Shown here: piece after piece, positions 51,503-60,514 of the stretch
Layout: each line of letters starts with the position of its first letter
Numbering within the stretch: the first letter of the stretch is position 1
From: VYDC01 sp963667515
GTDB lineage: Bacteria; Chloroflexota; Dehalococcoidia; UBA2979
DNA: 64,000 nt
Assembly (NCBI GenBank): GCA_963667515.2
Contig: CAXXXY010000006.1
Span: forward strand, 248,001 to 312,000
Direction: 5' to 3'
Made by a program: the position numbers and the translations under genes
Notes under the pieces: generated by a model
Told to the model about the DNA's origin: nothing
The model's database searches: none
The model's input: only the letters and a program-made list of their open reading frames with translations

Positions 51503-52261
51503 ATGCCGCCCCGCTTCGCCGCCTTCCGCCGCCGACGCCCGCCGCCCCCGCCCGGGGGCGACGGAGCCGCCGACGAGCCCGCGGCCACCGCCGAGCTCGC
51601 GGCGACCGACGCCGAGCCCCGCGAGCCCGTCGAGCACGCGCTGCCCTCGCTCGTCGTCGGGCTCGGCAATCCGGGGAAGGAGTACGGCGACACGCGCCAC
51701 AACGTGGGCGCGTGGTGCCTCGCGCTGCTCGCGCGGCGGCACGGCGCCACCCTCGAGCGCCACGGCCGCGTCGACCGCGCCTCGATCCAGCTCGCCGGGC
51801 GCGAGATCCACCTCGCGCGCCCGCGCGCCTACATGAACGAGAGCGGCCCGCCCGTCGCGGCGGAGGCGCGGCGGCTGCGGCTCCGCCGGCCGCAGCTCCT
51901 CGTCGTCTACGACGACCTCGACCTGCCAACCGGGCGCGTGCGGCTGCGGCTGGGCGGCGGATACGGCGGTAACCGCGGCATGCGCTCGCTGATCGGCGCG
52001 CTGGGCGGCAACGACGTGCCGCGCGTGCGCGTGGGCATCGATCGCCCCTACGACGACGGCGCCCCCGTGCGCGACCCCGATCGCGTCGCCGACTGGGTGC
52101 TCTCGCGCCCGTCGCGGGCCGAGCGCGCGCAGCTCGACGCCGCGGTGGAGCGCGCCGCCGACGCCGTCGAGCTCGCGGCCGCCGAGGGCGTCGAGGCAGC
52201 GATGCGCCGCTTCAACGCCGGCCCCGACGCGAGCCCCGACGCGAGCCCCGACGCGGGCTAG
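51503..52261 (+). CDS. pth: Peptidyl-tRNA hydrolase
   Basis: Pth recycles peptidyl-tRNA by cutting the ester bond. The 252-residue protein has VVGLGNPGKEYGDTRHNVGA with catalytic His66, MNESG with Asn112 and VVYDDLDLPTGR. The usual GGHNGLRS reads GGNRGMRS, so the substrate-binding His is Asn157 and the next Asn is Arg158. There is an N-terminal Pro/Ala-rich extension of about 45 residues and a PDAS repeat tail. mfd lies downstream, the usual pth-mfd order of many bacteria. Confidence 0.9.
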   Translation: MPPRFAAFRRRRPPPPPGGDGAADEPAATAELAATDAEPREPVEHALPSLVVGLGNPGKEYGDTRHNVGAWCLALLARRHGATLERHGRVDRASIQLAGREIHLARPRAYMNESGPPVAAEARRLRLRRPQLLVVYDDLDLPTGRVRLRLGGGYGGNRGMRSLIGALGGNDVPRVRVGIDRPYDDGAPVRDPDRVADWVLSRPSRAERAQLDAAVERAADAVELAAAEGVEAAMRRFNAGPDASPDASPDAG

Positions 52262-52262
52262 G

Positions 52263-52318
52263 GGGAGCGCTCGGCGCGGCTCAGGGAGCGCTCGGCGCGG
52301 CTCAGGGAGCGCCCGCTC
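52263..52318. repeat. 21-bp tandem repeat after pth
   Basis: GGGAGCGCTCGGCGCGGCTCA occurs twice, plus a partial third unit. A TACACT hexamer about 20 nt further may be the -10 box for mfd. No gene is in 52262-52430. Confidence 0.7.
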
Positions 52319-52430
52319 GGCCGCGCGCGACCGGCGCCGCTACACTGGCGGTCTCGGGCGCCCGACGCCCGGGACGAGGGACGCGCGTGCGGCGCGGCCC
52401 CGTCTTCGCGCGCCCGCGACGAGGGAGGTG

Positions 52431-55400
52431 ATGCGAGCGGTGGATCTGCGCCCGCTGATCGAGGCGCTGGAGGGCATGGCGTCGCTCGTGGAGGCGGCGA
52501 GGCGGCTGCGCGCCCGCGAGCCGGTGCTGCTCGGCGTGCCGGACGCGGCGAAGCCGGTGGCGGCCGCGCTGCTGTGGCGCGCGCTGGCGCGGCCAACGCT
52601 GCTGCTGCTGCCGCGCGAGACGGACGCCGAGGCCGCGGCCGAGCAGCTCGCCGCGTGGGCCGGCGACGACGCGATCCACCTGCCGGCGCGCGGCGCGCTC
52701 CCCTACGAGCGAGCCCCGTCGCCGCGTGAGACGGCCCGCCGCGTCGCCGCGCTGAGCCGGCTGGCGCAGGCCGCCGAGGAGGGGCCGCCGCTGCTGGTCG
52801 CGTCCGCGGCCGCCGCCACGGAGCGCACGCTGCACCCCGCCGACCTCTCGCGCGGGCCGGGCACGCTGACCGTCGGCGAGCGCGTGCCGATGGAGCACGT
52901 CGCCCGCGCGCTCGTCGATGCGGGCTATGCGCTGGAACCGCTCGTCGAGGCGCCGGGGCAGGCGGCGCGGCGCGGCGGCCTGCTCGACGTGTTCCCGCCC
53001 GACCGCGACGCCCCGCTGCGCATCGAGTGGTTCGGCAGCGAGATCGAGTCGATCCGCGCCTTCGATCCGGAGAGCCAGCGCACCCGCGAGCGGCTCGCCG
53101 GCGTGGCGATCGGCCCCGCGACGGAGTGGCTCGCCTCCCGCGAGGAGCTCGCGGCGCTGGCGGCGCGGCTCTCGGCTGACGGCGCGCCCCGCGGGCGCGC
53201 CCGTGGCGCCGACCTCGAGGCGGAGCTGGCCGCCCTGCGCCGCGGTGAGCTGCCGGTGCCCGCGCTCTACGGCCCGCTGCTGGGCGGCGCGACGCTCTTC
53301 GACCACCTCGGCGCGGAGGCGCTGCTGATCGTGGACGAGCGCGAGGCCGTCGAGGCGGCGGCGGCCGACCTCGACGAGCTCGCGCGCGAGCGCGCCGCCG
53401 AGCTCTCGGCGCGCGGCGAGCTGCCGGAGGGGGCGCCCGCGCCGCACGCGCCGGTCGCCGACCTGACGGCGGCGATCGAGGCGCGGCCGCGACGCGCGCT
53501 GCTCGCGCGCTGGGCGACGGGCGCCGAGCCCGGCGCGCTGCGCCTCCCCTTCCAGCCCGCCGACGGCTACGCGGGGCGCCTCCCGGCGGCCGCCGCCGAC
53601 GTCGCGCGCGAGCTGCGGCGCGGCGACCAGCTGGTGGTCGTCACGCAGCAGGCGCAGCGCTACCGCGAGGTGCTGGCCGAGGCCGGCGTCGAGGCGACGG
53701 TGGAGGCGGGCCTGGACGCGCCCCCGCAGGCGGGCTCGCTCCAGCTCGTGCAGGGCGGGCTGCCCGAGGGCTGGCGCACCCGCGGGAAGCAGGGCGTCGT
53801 CTCGCTCGTCACGGACCGCGAGCTCTTCGGCTTCGTGAAGCAGCGCCGGCAGCTGCGGCGGCGCCCGACCCATCGCTCGCGCTTCCTCGCCGAGGTGTCG
53901 CCCGGCGACTTCGTTGTGCACGCCGACCACGGCATCGCGCGCTTCGGCGGGCTCGTGCGGCGCGAGGTCTCGGGCGAGCCCCGCGACTACCTCGAGCTGC
54001 GCTTCGCGGCCGAGGACCGCATCTACGTGCCGATCGAGCAGGTCGACCGTGTCGCGCGCTACGTCGGCCCCTCCGATCTGCCGCCGCGGCTGACCCGGCT
54101 GGGGACGCAGGAGTGGGCGCGAGCGCGGGCGCGCGCCCGCGCCGCCGTCGAGATCGTCGCGGCCGACCTCGTGCGGCTCTACGCCGCCCGCCAGCTGCTC
54201 CACGGCCACGCCTTCGCCGCCGACGACGAGTGGCAGCGCGAGCTGGAGGCAGCGTTCCCCTACGAGGAGACGGCCGACCAGCGGCAGGCAATCGAGGCGG
54301 TGAAGGCGGACATGGAGGCGCCGCGACCGATGGACCGCGTGATCTGCGGCGACGTCGGCTTCGGCAAGACCGAGGTCGCCGTGCGCGCCGCCTTCAAGGC
54401 GGTGCGCGACGGCCACCAGGTGGCGGTGCTGGTGCCGACCACCGTGCTGGCGCAGCAGCACCTGCGCACCTTCCGCGAGCGGCTCGCCGCCTTCCCCGTC
54501 CGCGTCGAGGCGCTCTCGCGCTTCCGCACGGGGGAGGAGAGCGCGACGATCCTCGCGGGTGCGCGCGACGGCGCCGTCGACGTGCTGATCGGCACGCACC
54601 GCCTGCTCTCGCCCGACGTCGAGTTCGCGAACCTCGGCCTCGTCGTGATCGACGAGGAGCAGCGCTTCGGCGTGCGCCACAAGGAGCGGCTGAAGCGGAT
54701 GCGGCTCGAGGTGGACGTGCTGACGCTGTCGGCGACGCCCATCCCTCGCACCCTGCACATGACGCTCGCCGGCATCCGCGACCTCTCGATGATGGAGAGC
54801 GCGCCCGAGGGCCGGCAGGCCGTGCAGACCTACGTGAGCGAGTGGGACCCGCAGCTCGTGCGCGACGCCGTGCTGCACGAGCTGGAGCGCGGCGGCCAGA
54901 TCTACCTCGTGCACAACCGCGTGCACTCGATCGACTCGGTGGCGGAGCGGCTGCGCGAGCTCGTCCCGGAGGCGCGCGTCGCCGTCGCGCACGGGCAGCT
55001 GCCGGAGCGGCTGCTCGAGCGCGTGATGGAGCGCTTCTCCGAGGGCGACTTCGACGTGCTGGTGTGCACGACGATCATCGAGTCCGGCCTCGACAACCCC
55101 AACGTGAACACGCTGGTCGTGGACCGCGCGGACGTGCTCGGCCTCGCGCAGCTCTACCAGCTGCGCGGGCGGGTGGGCCGCGGTGCGCACCAGGCGTACG
55201 CCTACCTGCTCTTCCACCGCGACCGCGCACTGACCGAGACGGCGCAGCAGCGCCTCGCGACGATCTTCGAGGCCAGCGAGCTCGGCTCGGGCTTCCAGGT
55301 GGCGCTGCGCGACCTGGAGATCCGCGGCGCGGGCAACCTGCTGGGCGCCGAGCAGAGCGGGCAGATCGCCGCGATCGGCTTCGACCTCTACACGCAGATG

Positions 55401-55976
55401 CTCGCCGAGACCGTCGAGTCGATGAAGGCAGCGCACGAGGGCGGCTCGGGCGCGGCCGCCGACTCGACGCCCGGCGTCGCGCCCGCGACGATCGGCGCCC
55501 CGCGCGCCACGGATGTCGCGCTCGACCTGCCGGTCGCCGCCTACATCCCCGAGAGCCACATCGCCGAGATCGAGGGGCGCATCGCGCTCTACCAGCGCAT
55601 CGCCGGGCTGACGACGCTCGCCGACGCCGAGGCGCTCGACGTCGAGGTGCGCGATCGCTTCGGCGCCCCGCCGCAGGCGCACCAGCGCCTGCTGGCGCTG
55701 GTGCGCCTGCGGCTGCTCGCGCGCGACGCCGGCGTCGCCTCGATCCGCGCCGAGGGTCGTGAGCTCGTGCTCACCGCCCTCGACGGGCGGCCCTTCGCCG
55801 GGCGCCGCCTGCCCACGCTCCCCGCCGGCGTGCAGCTCGGCCGCGCGCAGCTCCGCCTCGACCGCGACGCGCTGGGCGAGGAGTGGCTCGCGGCGATCGA
55901 GGCGCTGCTACGGCTGCTCGCCGGCGCGCCAGCCGCCGCCTCCCCTGCGCGTGAGGCCGGCGCACGCCCCGCCTAG
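52431..55976 (+). CDS. mfd: Transcription-repair coupling factor
   Basis: Mfd removes RNA polymerase stalled at lesions and recruits UvrA. The 1181-residue protein has the UvrB-like N-region (RGALPYERAPSPRE, RRGGLLDVFPP) and the RNA polymerase-interacting domain (GDFVVHADHGIARFGGL, DYLELRFA, YVPIEQV). The helicase part shows Walker A (GDVGFGKTEVA), DEEQRFG and the TRG region (QLYQLRGRVGRG), and a C-terminal domain follows. GGGAGG lies upstream; whether GTG 52428, ATG 52431 or GTG 52440 is used is open. Its TAG stop is inside the IS481 copy D target. Confidence 0.96.
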   Translation: MRAVDLRPLIEALEGMASLVEAARRLRAREPVLLGVPDAAKPVAAALLWRALARPTLLLLPRETDAEAAAEQLAAWAGDDAIHLPARGALPYERAPSPRETARRVAALSRLAQAAEEGPPLLVASAAAATERTLHPADLSRGPGTLTVGERVPMEHVARALVDAGYALEPLVEAPGQAARRGGLLDVFPPDRDAPLRIEWFGSEIESIRAFDPESQRTRERLAGVAIGPATEWLASREELAALAARLSADGAPRGRARGADLEAELAALRRGELPVPALYGPLLGGATLFDHLGAEALLIVDEREAVEAAAADLDELARERAAELSARGELPEGAPAPHAPVADLTAAIEARPRRALLARWATGAEPGALRLPFQPADGYAGRLPAAAADVARELRRGDQLVVVTQQAQRYREVLAEAGVEATVEAGLDAPPQAGSLQLVQGGLPEGWRTRGKQGVVSLVTDRELFGFVKQRRQLRRRPTHRSRFLAEVSPGDFVVHADHGIARFGGLVRREVSGEPRDYLELRFAAEDRIYVPIEQVDRVARYVGPSDLPPRLTRLGTQEWARARARARAAVEIVAADLVRLYAARQLLHGHAFAADDEWQRELEAAFPYEETADQRQAIEAVKADMEAPRPMDRVICGDVGFGKTEVAVRAAFKAVRDGHQVAVLVPTTVLAQQHLRTFRERLAAFPVRVEALSRFRTGEESATILAGARDGAVDVLIGTHRLLSPDVEFANLGLVVIDEEQRFGVRHKERLKRMRLEVDVLTLSATPIPRTLHMTLAGIRDLSMMESAPEGRQAVQTYVSEWDPQLVRDAVLHELERGGQIYLVHNRVHSIDSVAERLRELVPEARVAVAHGQLPERLLERVMERFSEGDFDVLVCTTIIESGLDNPNVNTLVVDRADVLGLAQLYQLRGRVGRGAHQAYAYLLFHRDRALTETAQQRLATIFEASELGSGFQVALRDLEIRGAGNLLGAEQSGQIAAIGFDLYTQMLAETVESMKAAHEGGSGAAADSTPGVAPATIGAPRATDVALDLPVAAYIPESHIAEIEGRIALYQRIAGLTTLADAEALDVEVRDRFGAPPQAHQRLLALVRLRLLARDAGVASIRAEGRELVLTALDGRPFAGRRLPTLPAGVQLGRAQLRLDRDALGEEWLAAIEALLRLLAGAPAAASPAREAGARPA

Positions 55977-55977
55977 C

Positions 55978-57027
55978 TGTACTACCCAGGAAGGTTGTTC
56001 ACAGGCGGGAGGCGGGGACGGCCCCGCCGACGCCGCCGTGCGGTCGGCGGTGATTGTAGCGGTAGAGCCAGCGTGGGAGCTGGCGCAGCCGCTCGGCGTT
56101 GGAGCGGTAGGGGCGGGCGTAGGCCCACTCGTTCTGCAGGATCTGGATGAAACGCTCGGCTTTGCCGTTCGTCTGCGGGCGGTAGGGCCGCGTGTGCGAC
56201 AGCCGCACGTCTGCGGCAGCGGCGGCGCCGTGGAAGCTGCGGGCGACGGTGTAGGCTTTCGCGTTGTCGGTCAGGACCCGGCGCACGCGCACGCCACGCC
56301 GGCGGAAGGCCGCGAGCGCCTGCTCGAGGAAGGCGGCGCAGCTCGCGCCACGCTCGTCGGGCAGGACGGAGACGTAGGCGTAACGGCTGTGGTCGTCGAC
56401 GGCGACGTGTAGGTACTCCAGCCCCAGCGAACGCCGCGAATGCGGCCCGGAGCGCGTCTCGGCGAAGCCAGGCGCCATTCGCTTGCCGCCGCCCTCGGGG
56501 ACGCGCCCGAGCTTCTTCACGTCGAGATGCAGCAGGTCGCCGGGGGCGTCGTGCTCGTAGCGGACCGGCTCCCGGGTGACGCGGTGCAGGCGGTCGAGCC
56601 GGTTGAGGCCGCGGCGCCGCAGCACGGCGTAGACCGTGGAGCGGGCGACCCCGAGCGCCCACTGGATGCGATGCGGCCCGAATCCCTGCGTGCGTCGCAC
56701 GGCGCAGATGCGTCGCTCCAGCTCGGGCGGCGTGCGCCGGGGATGCGCGCGCGGGGCGGAGCTGCGGTCCTCGAGCCCTGCCGCTCCCTCCGCACGGAAG
56801 CGCCCCAGCCACTTGGCAACGGTGTGGCGGGAGACGCGGAAGTGGCGAGCGACCTCAGCCTGGGGCCAGCCGGCGTCCACTTCCCGCACGAGCTCGAGTC
56901 GGGTCAGCGGTGTCAGCCGCGCGTTACGATGGGCCATGAGAGTGTCCTCTCCTCGCTACTGCCGTGCTGTCACACACAGCAGCGGGCGAGGCCCCTCATC
57001 CTGTCAACAACCTACGTGGGAACTACA
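55978..57027 (-). mobile_element. IS481-family insertion sequence, copy D (1050 bp)
   Basis: Perfect 6-bp target duplication CCTAGC (55972-55977 and 57028-57033), whose left CTAG holds the mfd stop codon. It differs from copies B and C by a handful of single bases (for example near 56256, 56794, 56911 and 56941), all silent or noncoding. Confidence 0.96.
55999..56937 (-). CDS. IS481-family transposase (copy D)
   Basis: The 312-residue protein is the same as in copies B and C; the DDE triad is intact. It is convergent with mfd. Confidence 0.95.
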   Translation of the reverse strand: MAHRNARLTPLTRLELVREVDAGWPQAEVARHFRVSRHTVAKWLGRFRAEGAAGLEDRSSAPRAHPRRTPPELERRICAVRRTQGFGPHRIQWALGVARSTVYAVLRRRGLNRLDRLHRVTREPVRYEHDAPGDLLHLDVKKLGRVPEGGGKRMAPGFAETRSGPHSRRSLGLEYLHVAVDDHSRYAYVSVLPDERGASCAAFLEQALAAFRRRGVRVRRVLTDNAKAYTVARSFHGAAAAADVRLSHTRPYRPQTNGKAERFIQILQNEWAYARPYRSNAERLRQLPRWLYRYNHRRPHGGVGGAVPASRL

Positions 57028-57070
57028 CCTAGCTGCGGCGGTTTCGCGGGCATCGCGCGCGCCGGCGCGT

Positions 57071-57096
57071 CACTCATCGCTCGGTCGCGATGAGTG
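57071..57096. promoter_or_regulatory. Inverted repeat CACTCATCGC-N6-GCGATGAGTG
   Basis: Perfect 10-bp arms with a 6-bp centre, upstream of the PadR-like gene. It could be an operator or a hairpin. A TTGACG -35-like box lies 8 bp further on. Confidence 0.5.
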
Positions 57097-57131
57097 TCAA
57101 GGCTTGACGAACGCGGCGCGCATACTCGACA

Positions 57132-57143
57132 TTCCAATTGGAA
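57132..57143. promoter_or_regulatory. Perfect palindrome TTCCAATTGGAA
   Basis: A 12-bp palindrome in an AT-rich island 40 bp before the PadR-like gene, followed by TTTAAC that may be a -10 box. It is a good candidate for the operator bound by that regulator. Confidence 0.55.
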
Positions 57144-57182
57144 CGCTCCATTTAACAGGGCGCACGAGCAACGGAGCGCGGC

Positions 57183-57521
57183 ATGGCGCAGCGGCCGAGG
57201 GCGGTTGCGGCGAACCAGGCGCGGGTGCTGGCGGCGCTCGCGCGGCGTGGCGGGCCCGTCGCCGCCATCGAGCTGGCGCGCGAGCTGGCCGGCGAGCGCG
57301 CGGCGGGCGGCGGCGGCCTCGGTCGCAGCTCCGTCTACGCGGCGCTCGCGGCGCTCCAGCGCGACGGGCTCGGCGCCGCGCGCTGGGACCACTCGGCGTC
57401 GCACCCGCGCCGGCTCGTCCGCATCACCGCACGCGGCCGGCGCGTCCTCGCCCAGCCGCCGGCGCCCGCGGGCACACGGACGGCGTCGGCGCGACTCACG
57501 CCGGGGGAGACAGCCTCGTGA
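57183..57521 (+). CDS. PadR-like winged-helix transcriptional regulator
   Basis: The 112-residue protein has a winged-helix domain: NQARVLAALARRGGPVAAIELARELAG, GRSSVYAALAALQRDGLGAARWD and HPRRLVRITARGRRVL as the wing. PadR proteins bind short palindromes and often control a membrane protein encoded next to them. Here a perfect palindrome lies upstream, and a membrane protein gene overlaps its stop (GTGA), which fits. The ligand is unknown. Confidence 0.8.
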   Translation: MAQRPRAVAANQARVLAALARRGGPVAAIELARELAGERAAGGGGLGRSSVYAALAALQRDGLGAARWDHSASHPRRLVRITARGRRVLAQPPAPAGTRTASARLTPGETAS

Positions 57522-58096
57522 AGCTCGTCCGTGGGAGCCTCGTGCGGGCGCTGGCGCTGCCGCTGCTCGCGGCGCTCCGGCTCTGGGTCGGGCTCTGGCG
57601 CTGGTGCTATCCAGAGTCGGGCGCCGCCGTCGCCGAGGCGCTCGCCGCCGAGCTCGCCGCCGCCGGCGCGGCCCTCGAGGGCGGGCGCGGCCTCCGCGAG
57701 CGAGCGCAGACCGCCCTGCCGCTGCTCGCCTTCCTCGCGCGGCTGCCGCTGCTGGCGCGGGCGCAGGCCACCGCCGAGCGCTCGGCCGCGACGCGCACCC
57801 GTGGCGAGCCGCCGGCAGGCGCCCCCCGAAGCTCCACCGCGAGCACCCGCCTCCGCGAGGCGATCGTGCTGACGCTGCTGGCCGGCGGGCTGATCGCGAC
57901 CGGAGCGGTCGTCGCCTCGTTCGCCGCGACCGGCGACTTCCTCTTCGAGCGGCACGCCACCCCCGACGCGCCCGGCGAGGTCACGCCCTACTTCCAGATC
58001 GCGGCGGCGGCGACATCGCTCGCGCTGACGCTCGCCGGTGTCGGGCTCGTCGCGCTCGCCGCGATCGGGCGGCTCGGCCGCGCGCGCGGGCGCTAG
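57518..58096 (+). CDS. Membrane protein co-translated with the PadR-like regulator
   Basis: The 192-residue protein has hydrophobic segments at about 10-30, 120-145 and 155-185 (REAIVLTLLAGGLIATGAVV and AAAATSLALTLAGVGLVALAA) and a helical cytoplasmic middle rich in Ala and Arg. GTG 57518 overlaps the PadR stop codon. It is probably the target of the PadR-like regulator in a two-gene unit. The family is not recognised. Confidence 0.7.
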   Translation: MKLVRGSLVRALALPLLAALRLWVGLWRWCYPESGAAVAEALAAELAAAGAALEGGRGLRERAQTALPLLAFLARLPLLARAQATAERSAATRTRGEPPAGAPRSSTASTRLREAIVLTLLAGGLIATGAVVASFAATGDFLFERHATPDAPGEVTPYFQIAAAATSLALTLAGVGLVALAAIGRLGRARGR

Positions 58097-58163
58097 CGGC
58101 GCCGCCGCGCCTCGCGACGCCCCGCCCCAGCGGCGCCGGCTGCCGCCCGACGCGGGCCCGCGC

Positions 58164-58169
58164 TATCGT
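58164..58169 (+). promoter_or_regulatory. Putative -10 box (TATCGT), leaderless start
   Basis: TATCGT, then 6 nt, then GTG 58176. Confidence 0.5.
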
Positions 58170-58175
58170 GGACGC

Positions 58176-58907
58176 GTGCAGCCGCGCGTCGTCTTCTTCG
58201 ACTTCCACGACACGCTCGCCCGCTACGAGCCGCACCACCTCGTGCTCTACGAGTGGGCCGCGGCAGAGCACGGCGTGACGCTCGACCGCTCGGCGTTCGA
58301 CGGCACGGCGCGCCAGTCGTGGATCGACGAGGCGTGGGCCGAGTGGCGCACGCCGCTCGGCATCGACCACTCGGCGGGCTCGACCGACGCCGCGACCTAC
58401 CGCGAGCTGCGCGTGGCGCTGAACCGTCGACGCATCGCCGCCGCGGGCGGCGAGGGCGACGCGGCCGAGCCGATCGCGCGCCGCATCGCCGAGCTGGAGA
58501 GCGACCCGCGCCACTTCGGCCTCTTCGACGACACGCTGCCGGCGCTGTCCGCGCTCCGCGATCGCGGGCTGCGCTCGTTCATCGTCTCGAACCACATCTG
58601 GGAGCTGCCGGAGGTCGCGAGCGGCCTCGGCCTCGACGAGCTCGTCGAGGCGGTGCTCACGAGCGCGCGCGTCGGATACCGCAAGCCACACCCCGCGATC
58701 TACGCGGAGGCGCTGCGCGTGGCCGGCGTCGCCGCCTCGGAGGCGCTCTTCGTCGGCGACTCGTGGAGCCACGACGTGGAGGGCCCGCGCGCCGCCGGGA
58801 TGGAGGCGCTGCTCATCGATCGCGAGGACGCCTCGGGGCGCCCCGGCGCGCTGGCGAGCCTGCTGGAGCTGCCGCTCCGCCTCGGCGCGGCGCCCGAGGG
58901 CGCGTGA
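58176..58907 (+). CDS. HAD-superfamily hydrolase
   Basis: The 243-residue protein has motif I VVFFDFHDTL, motif II RSFIVSNHIW, a Lys in GYRKPHPAIY and motif III FVGDSWSHDVEGPRAAGM. The nucleophile Asp9 is kept, but the second Asp of motif I is His11, so the general acid differs from typical phosphatases. The fold resembles haloacid dehalogenase/YjjG-like proteins. The GTG start is set by the TATCGT box 6 nt upstream. A GNAT gene overlaps its stop. Confidence 0.83.
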   Translation: MQPRVVFFDFHDTLARYEPHHLVLYEWAAAEHGVTLDRSAFDGTARQSWIDEAWAEWRTPLGIDHSAGSTDAATYRELRVALNRRRIAAAGGEGDAAEPIARRIAELESDPRHFGLFDDTLPALSALRDRGLRSFIVSNHIWELPEVASGLGLDELVEAVLTSARVGYRKPHPAIYAEALRVAGVAASEALFVGDSWSHDVEGPRAAGMEALLIDREDASGRPGALASLLELPLRLGAAPEGA

Positions 58908-59389
58908 ACGAGGGCGCGCGCGTGAGCGATCCGCCGCCCGTCACGCTCGCGCCGGTCGCCGAGGGCGATCTCGATGCGCTGTTCTCGATGTTCGCCGACT
59001 ACTGGGCCGAGCTCGACGCGGCCGACCCGCTGACGCCGCTCCCCTACGGCGTGCCGGAGTACCGCCGCGCGCTGCTCGACGACCGCGAGGGGCGCGAGCT
59101 GCTGTGGCTCGTCGTCGGCGGCGAGCGCGCGGGCTTCGCCTTCACCCGCGTCGACGAGGATTGGCCCGACGACGCGCTGGTCGCCGAGGTCAGCGAGTTC
59201 TACGTGCTGCCCGAGTTCCGGCGCAGCGGCGTCGGCCGCGCCGCCGTCGCCGCCCTCGCCGAGCGCTGCCGAGCCGCCGGCGCGACGCGGCTGGAGGCGG
59301 ACGTGCTGACCGGCAACGCCGCGGCGCTCGCGTTCTGGCGCGCCTGCGGCCTCGCCGAGCGCCGCCACTCCCTCTTCGCCCACCTCTAG
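58904..59389 (+). CDS. GNAT-family N-acetyltransferase
   Basis: The 161-residue protein has a GNAT fold: AEVSEFYVLPEFRRSGVGRAAVAAL carries the acetyl-CoA pyrophosphate loop (RRSGVG), and LTGNAAALAFWRACGLAERR is motif B. The acceptor is unknown. GTGA overlap couples it to the HAD gene. An inverted copy of the dispersed palindromic repeat starts one base after its stop. Confidence 0.87.
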   Translation: MNEGARVSDPPPVTLAPVAEGDLDALFSMFADYWAELDAADPLTPLPYGVPEYRRALLDDREGRELLWLVVGGERAGFAFTRVDEDWPDDALVAEVSEFYVLPEFRRSGVGRAAVAALAERCRAAGATRLEADVLTGNAAALAFWRACGLAERRHSLFAHL

Positions 59390-59390
59390 C

Positions 59391-59430
59391 AGCGTTCCGC
59401 TGCACTCGAGGGGCTACCGCTCCTGCACGA
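59391..59430 (-). repeat. Dispersed-repeat unit immediately after the GNAT stop
   Basis: AGCGTTCCGCT (59391-59401) followed by GCACTCGAGGGGCTACCGC. Variant cores AACGGAACGTT and CCGGAACGTTGCC lie at 59554-59580. No gene is in 59390-59600. Confidence 0.75.
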
Positions 59431-59596
59431 GGGCTCGCGGCACGACGGGTGACGGTCGACAGCTCGGCATCGCGCCGAAGCGCCGAGGGCGCTCGCACAC
59501 GGCCTCGCCTACCGCGGGTCGGCGCGTCGAAGGCGGCGGCAGCCAGGTGGATGCAACGGAACGTTGCCGGAACGTTGCCGGTGCGAGTGGGTGCGA

Positions 59597-59602
59597 TACG
59601 AT
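59597..59602 (+). promoter_or_regulatory. Putative -10 box (TACGAT), near-leaderless start
   Basis: The hexamer ends 7 nt before GTG 59610. It overlaps the ATG at 59601, which would then not be transcribed. Confidence 0.4.
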
Positions 59603-59609
59603 GCGGGCC

Positions 59610-60488
59610 GTGCTCTGGGACGTTCACTGCCACTTTCCGCGCGACTGGGAGCAGCCTGAGGGCAGCGACCCGGCGCCCCTTGTCGACGCGCGCGCCGAGG
59701 CGCTGCGCGCGGCCGGCGTCACGCGCGCCTCGCTGCTGGCGGGCGGGCGCTTCGGCCCGAGCTACGAGGTGGCGATCGAGCTGGCGCGGCGGCACGAGGA
59801 GCTCTTCGTCCCGGTCGCCGTCGTCGACCCCGGCGAGAGCTGGTCCGGCGAGATCCGCCGACTGCACGAGCTCGGTTACCGCGGGCTCAAGATCATCGGG
59901 ACGCGCCACGCCTACGACGACTACCGCTACTTCGGCGTCTACGGCGCCGCCGAGGAGCTGCGCATGCCGATCCTCTTCCACCTCGGCGTGATCGGCGGCG
60001 GCGTCGACTACGCGCGCACCCACCCGCGCCGAGACGCCGAGGCGGCCGAGACGCTGCGCCGCGTCCGCGAGCGCAGTCGGATGCAGCCGCGCGACGTCTC
60101 GGCCGCGCGGATGCGGCCGTTCCACCTGGACGGCATCGCCAACAGCTTCCCGCAGCTCCCGATCATCGGCGCGCATATGGGCGGCACCGGCAACTACGAC
60201 GAAGCCGCGTCCGTCGCCCGCTGGCGGCACCACGTGGTCTTCGACCTCTCGGGCGGCGAGACGATCGAGCGGCACGCCGTGGAGCGGCGGCTGGTCGGCC
60301 ACGAGATCGGCGTCGAGAAGCTCGTGTGGGGCTCCGACTGCCGCGACGACGAGATCGCCGCACACGTCGACAGCCTCGACCGCATCCTCGACGAGGTGGG
60401 GCTCACCAGCGACGAGGCGGCGCGCATCCGCTACCACAACGCCGCCGAGCTCTTCGGCGAGGAGGAGCCGCGGCTCGCGGGCGAGTAG
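59610..60488 (+). CDS. Amidohydrolase family 2 (TIM-barrel metal hydrolase)
   Basis: The 292-residue protein has WDVHCHF at the first strand (HxH metal site), GYRGLKIIG, PILFHLGV, IIGAHMGG and KLVWGSDCRDD, as in amidohydrolase_2 decarboxylases and hydrolases such as ACMSD-like enzymes. One zinc ion is expected. GTG 59610 is preferred because of the -10 box; ATG 59601, three codons earlier, is the alternative. It may act on an aromatic or lactone intermediate; the substrate is not known. Confidence 0.87.
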   Translation: MLWDVHCHFPRDWEQPEGSDPAPLVDARAEALRAAGVTRASLLAGGRFGPSYEVAIELARRHEELFVPVAVVDPGESWSGEIRRLHELGYRGLKIIGTRHAYDDYRYFGVYGAAEELRMPILFHLGVIGGGVDYARTHPRRDAEAAETLRRVRERSRMQPRDVSAARMRPFHLDGIANSFPQLPIIGAHMGGTGNYDEAASVARWRHHVVFDLSGGETIERHAVERRLVGHEIGVEKLVWGSDCRDDEIAAHVDSLDRILDEVGLTSDEAARIRYHNAAELFGEEEPRLAGE

Positions 60489-60514
60489 CCCGCCGGGCCG
60501 CGAGCGGCGGGCCG

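Noticed and set aside
47407..51750. A 1447-codon minus-strand open frame running beyond the acyl-CoA synthetase subunit
   Set aside because: Only the first-listed synthetase part (47407-48915) has family motifs; the rest is Arg/Ala/Pro-rich antisense of the beta subunit and plus-strand genes, typical of very GC-rich DNA.
52302..55682. An 1126-codon minus-strand frame antisense to mfd
   Set aside because: Composition is Arg/Leu/Val/His-rich with no motifs; it is the shadow of mfd codon bias.
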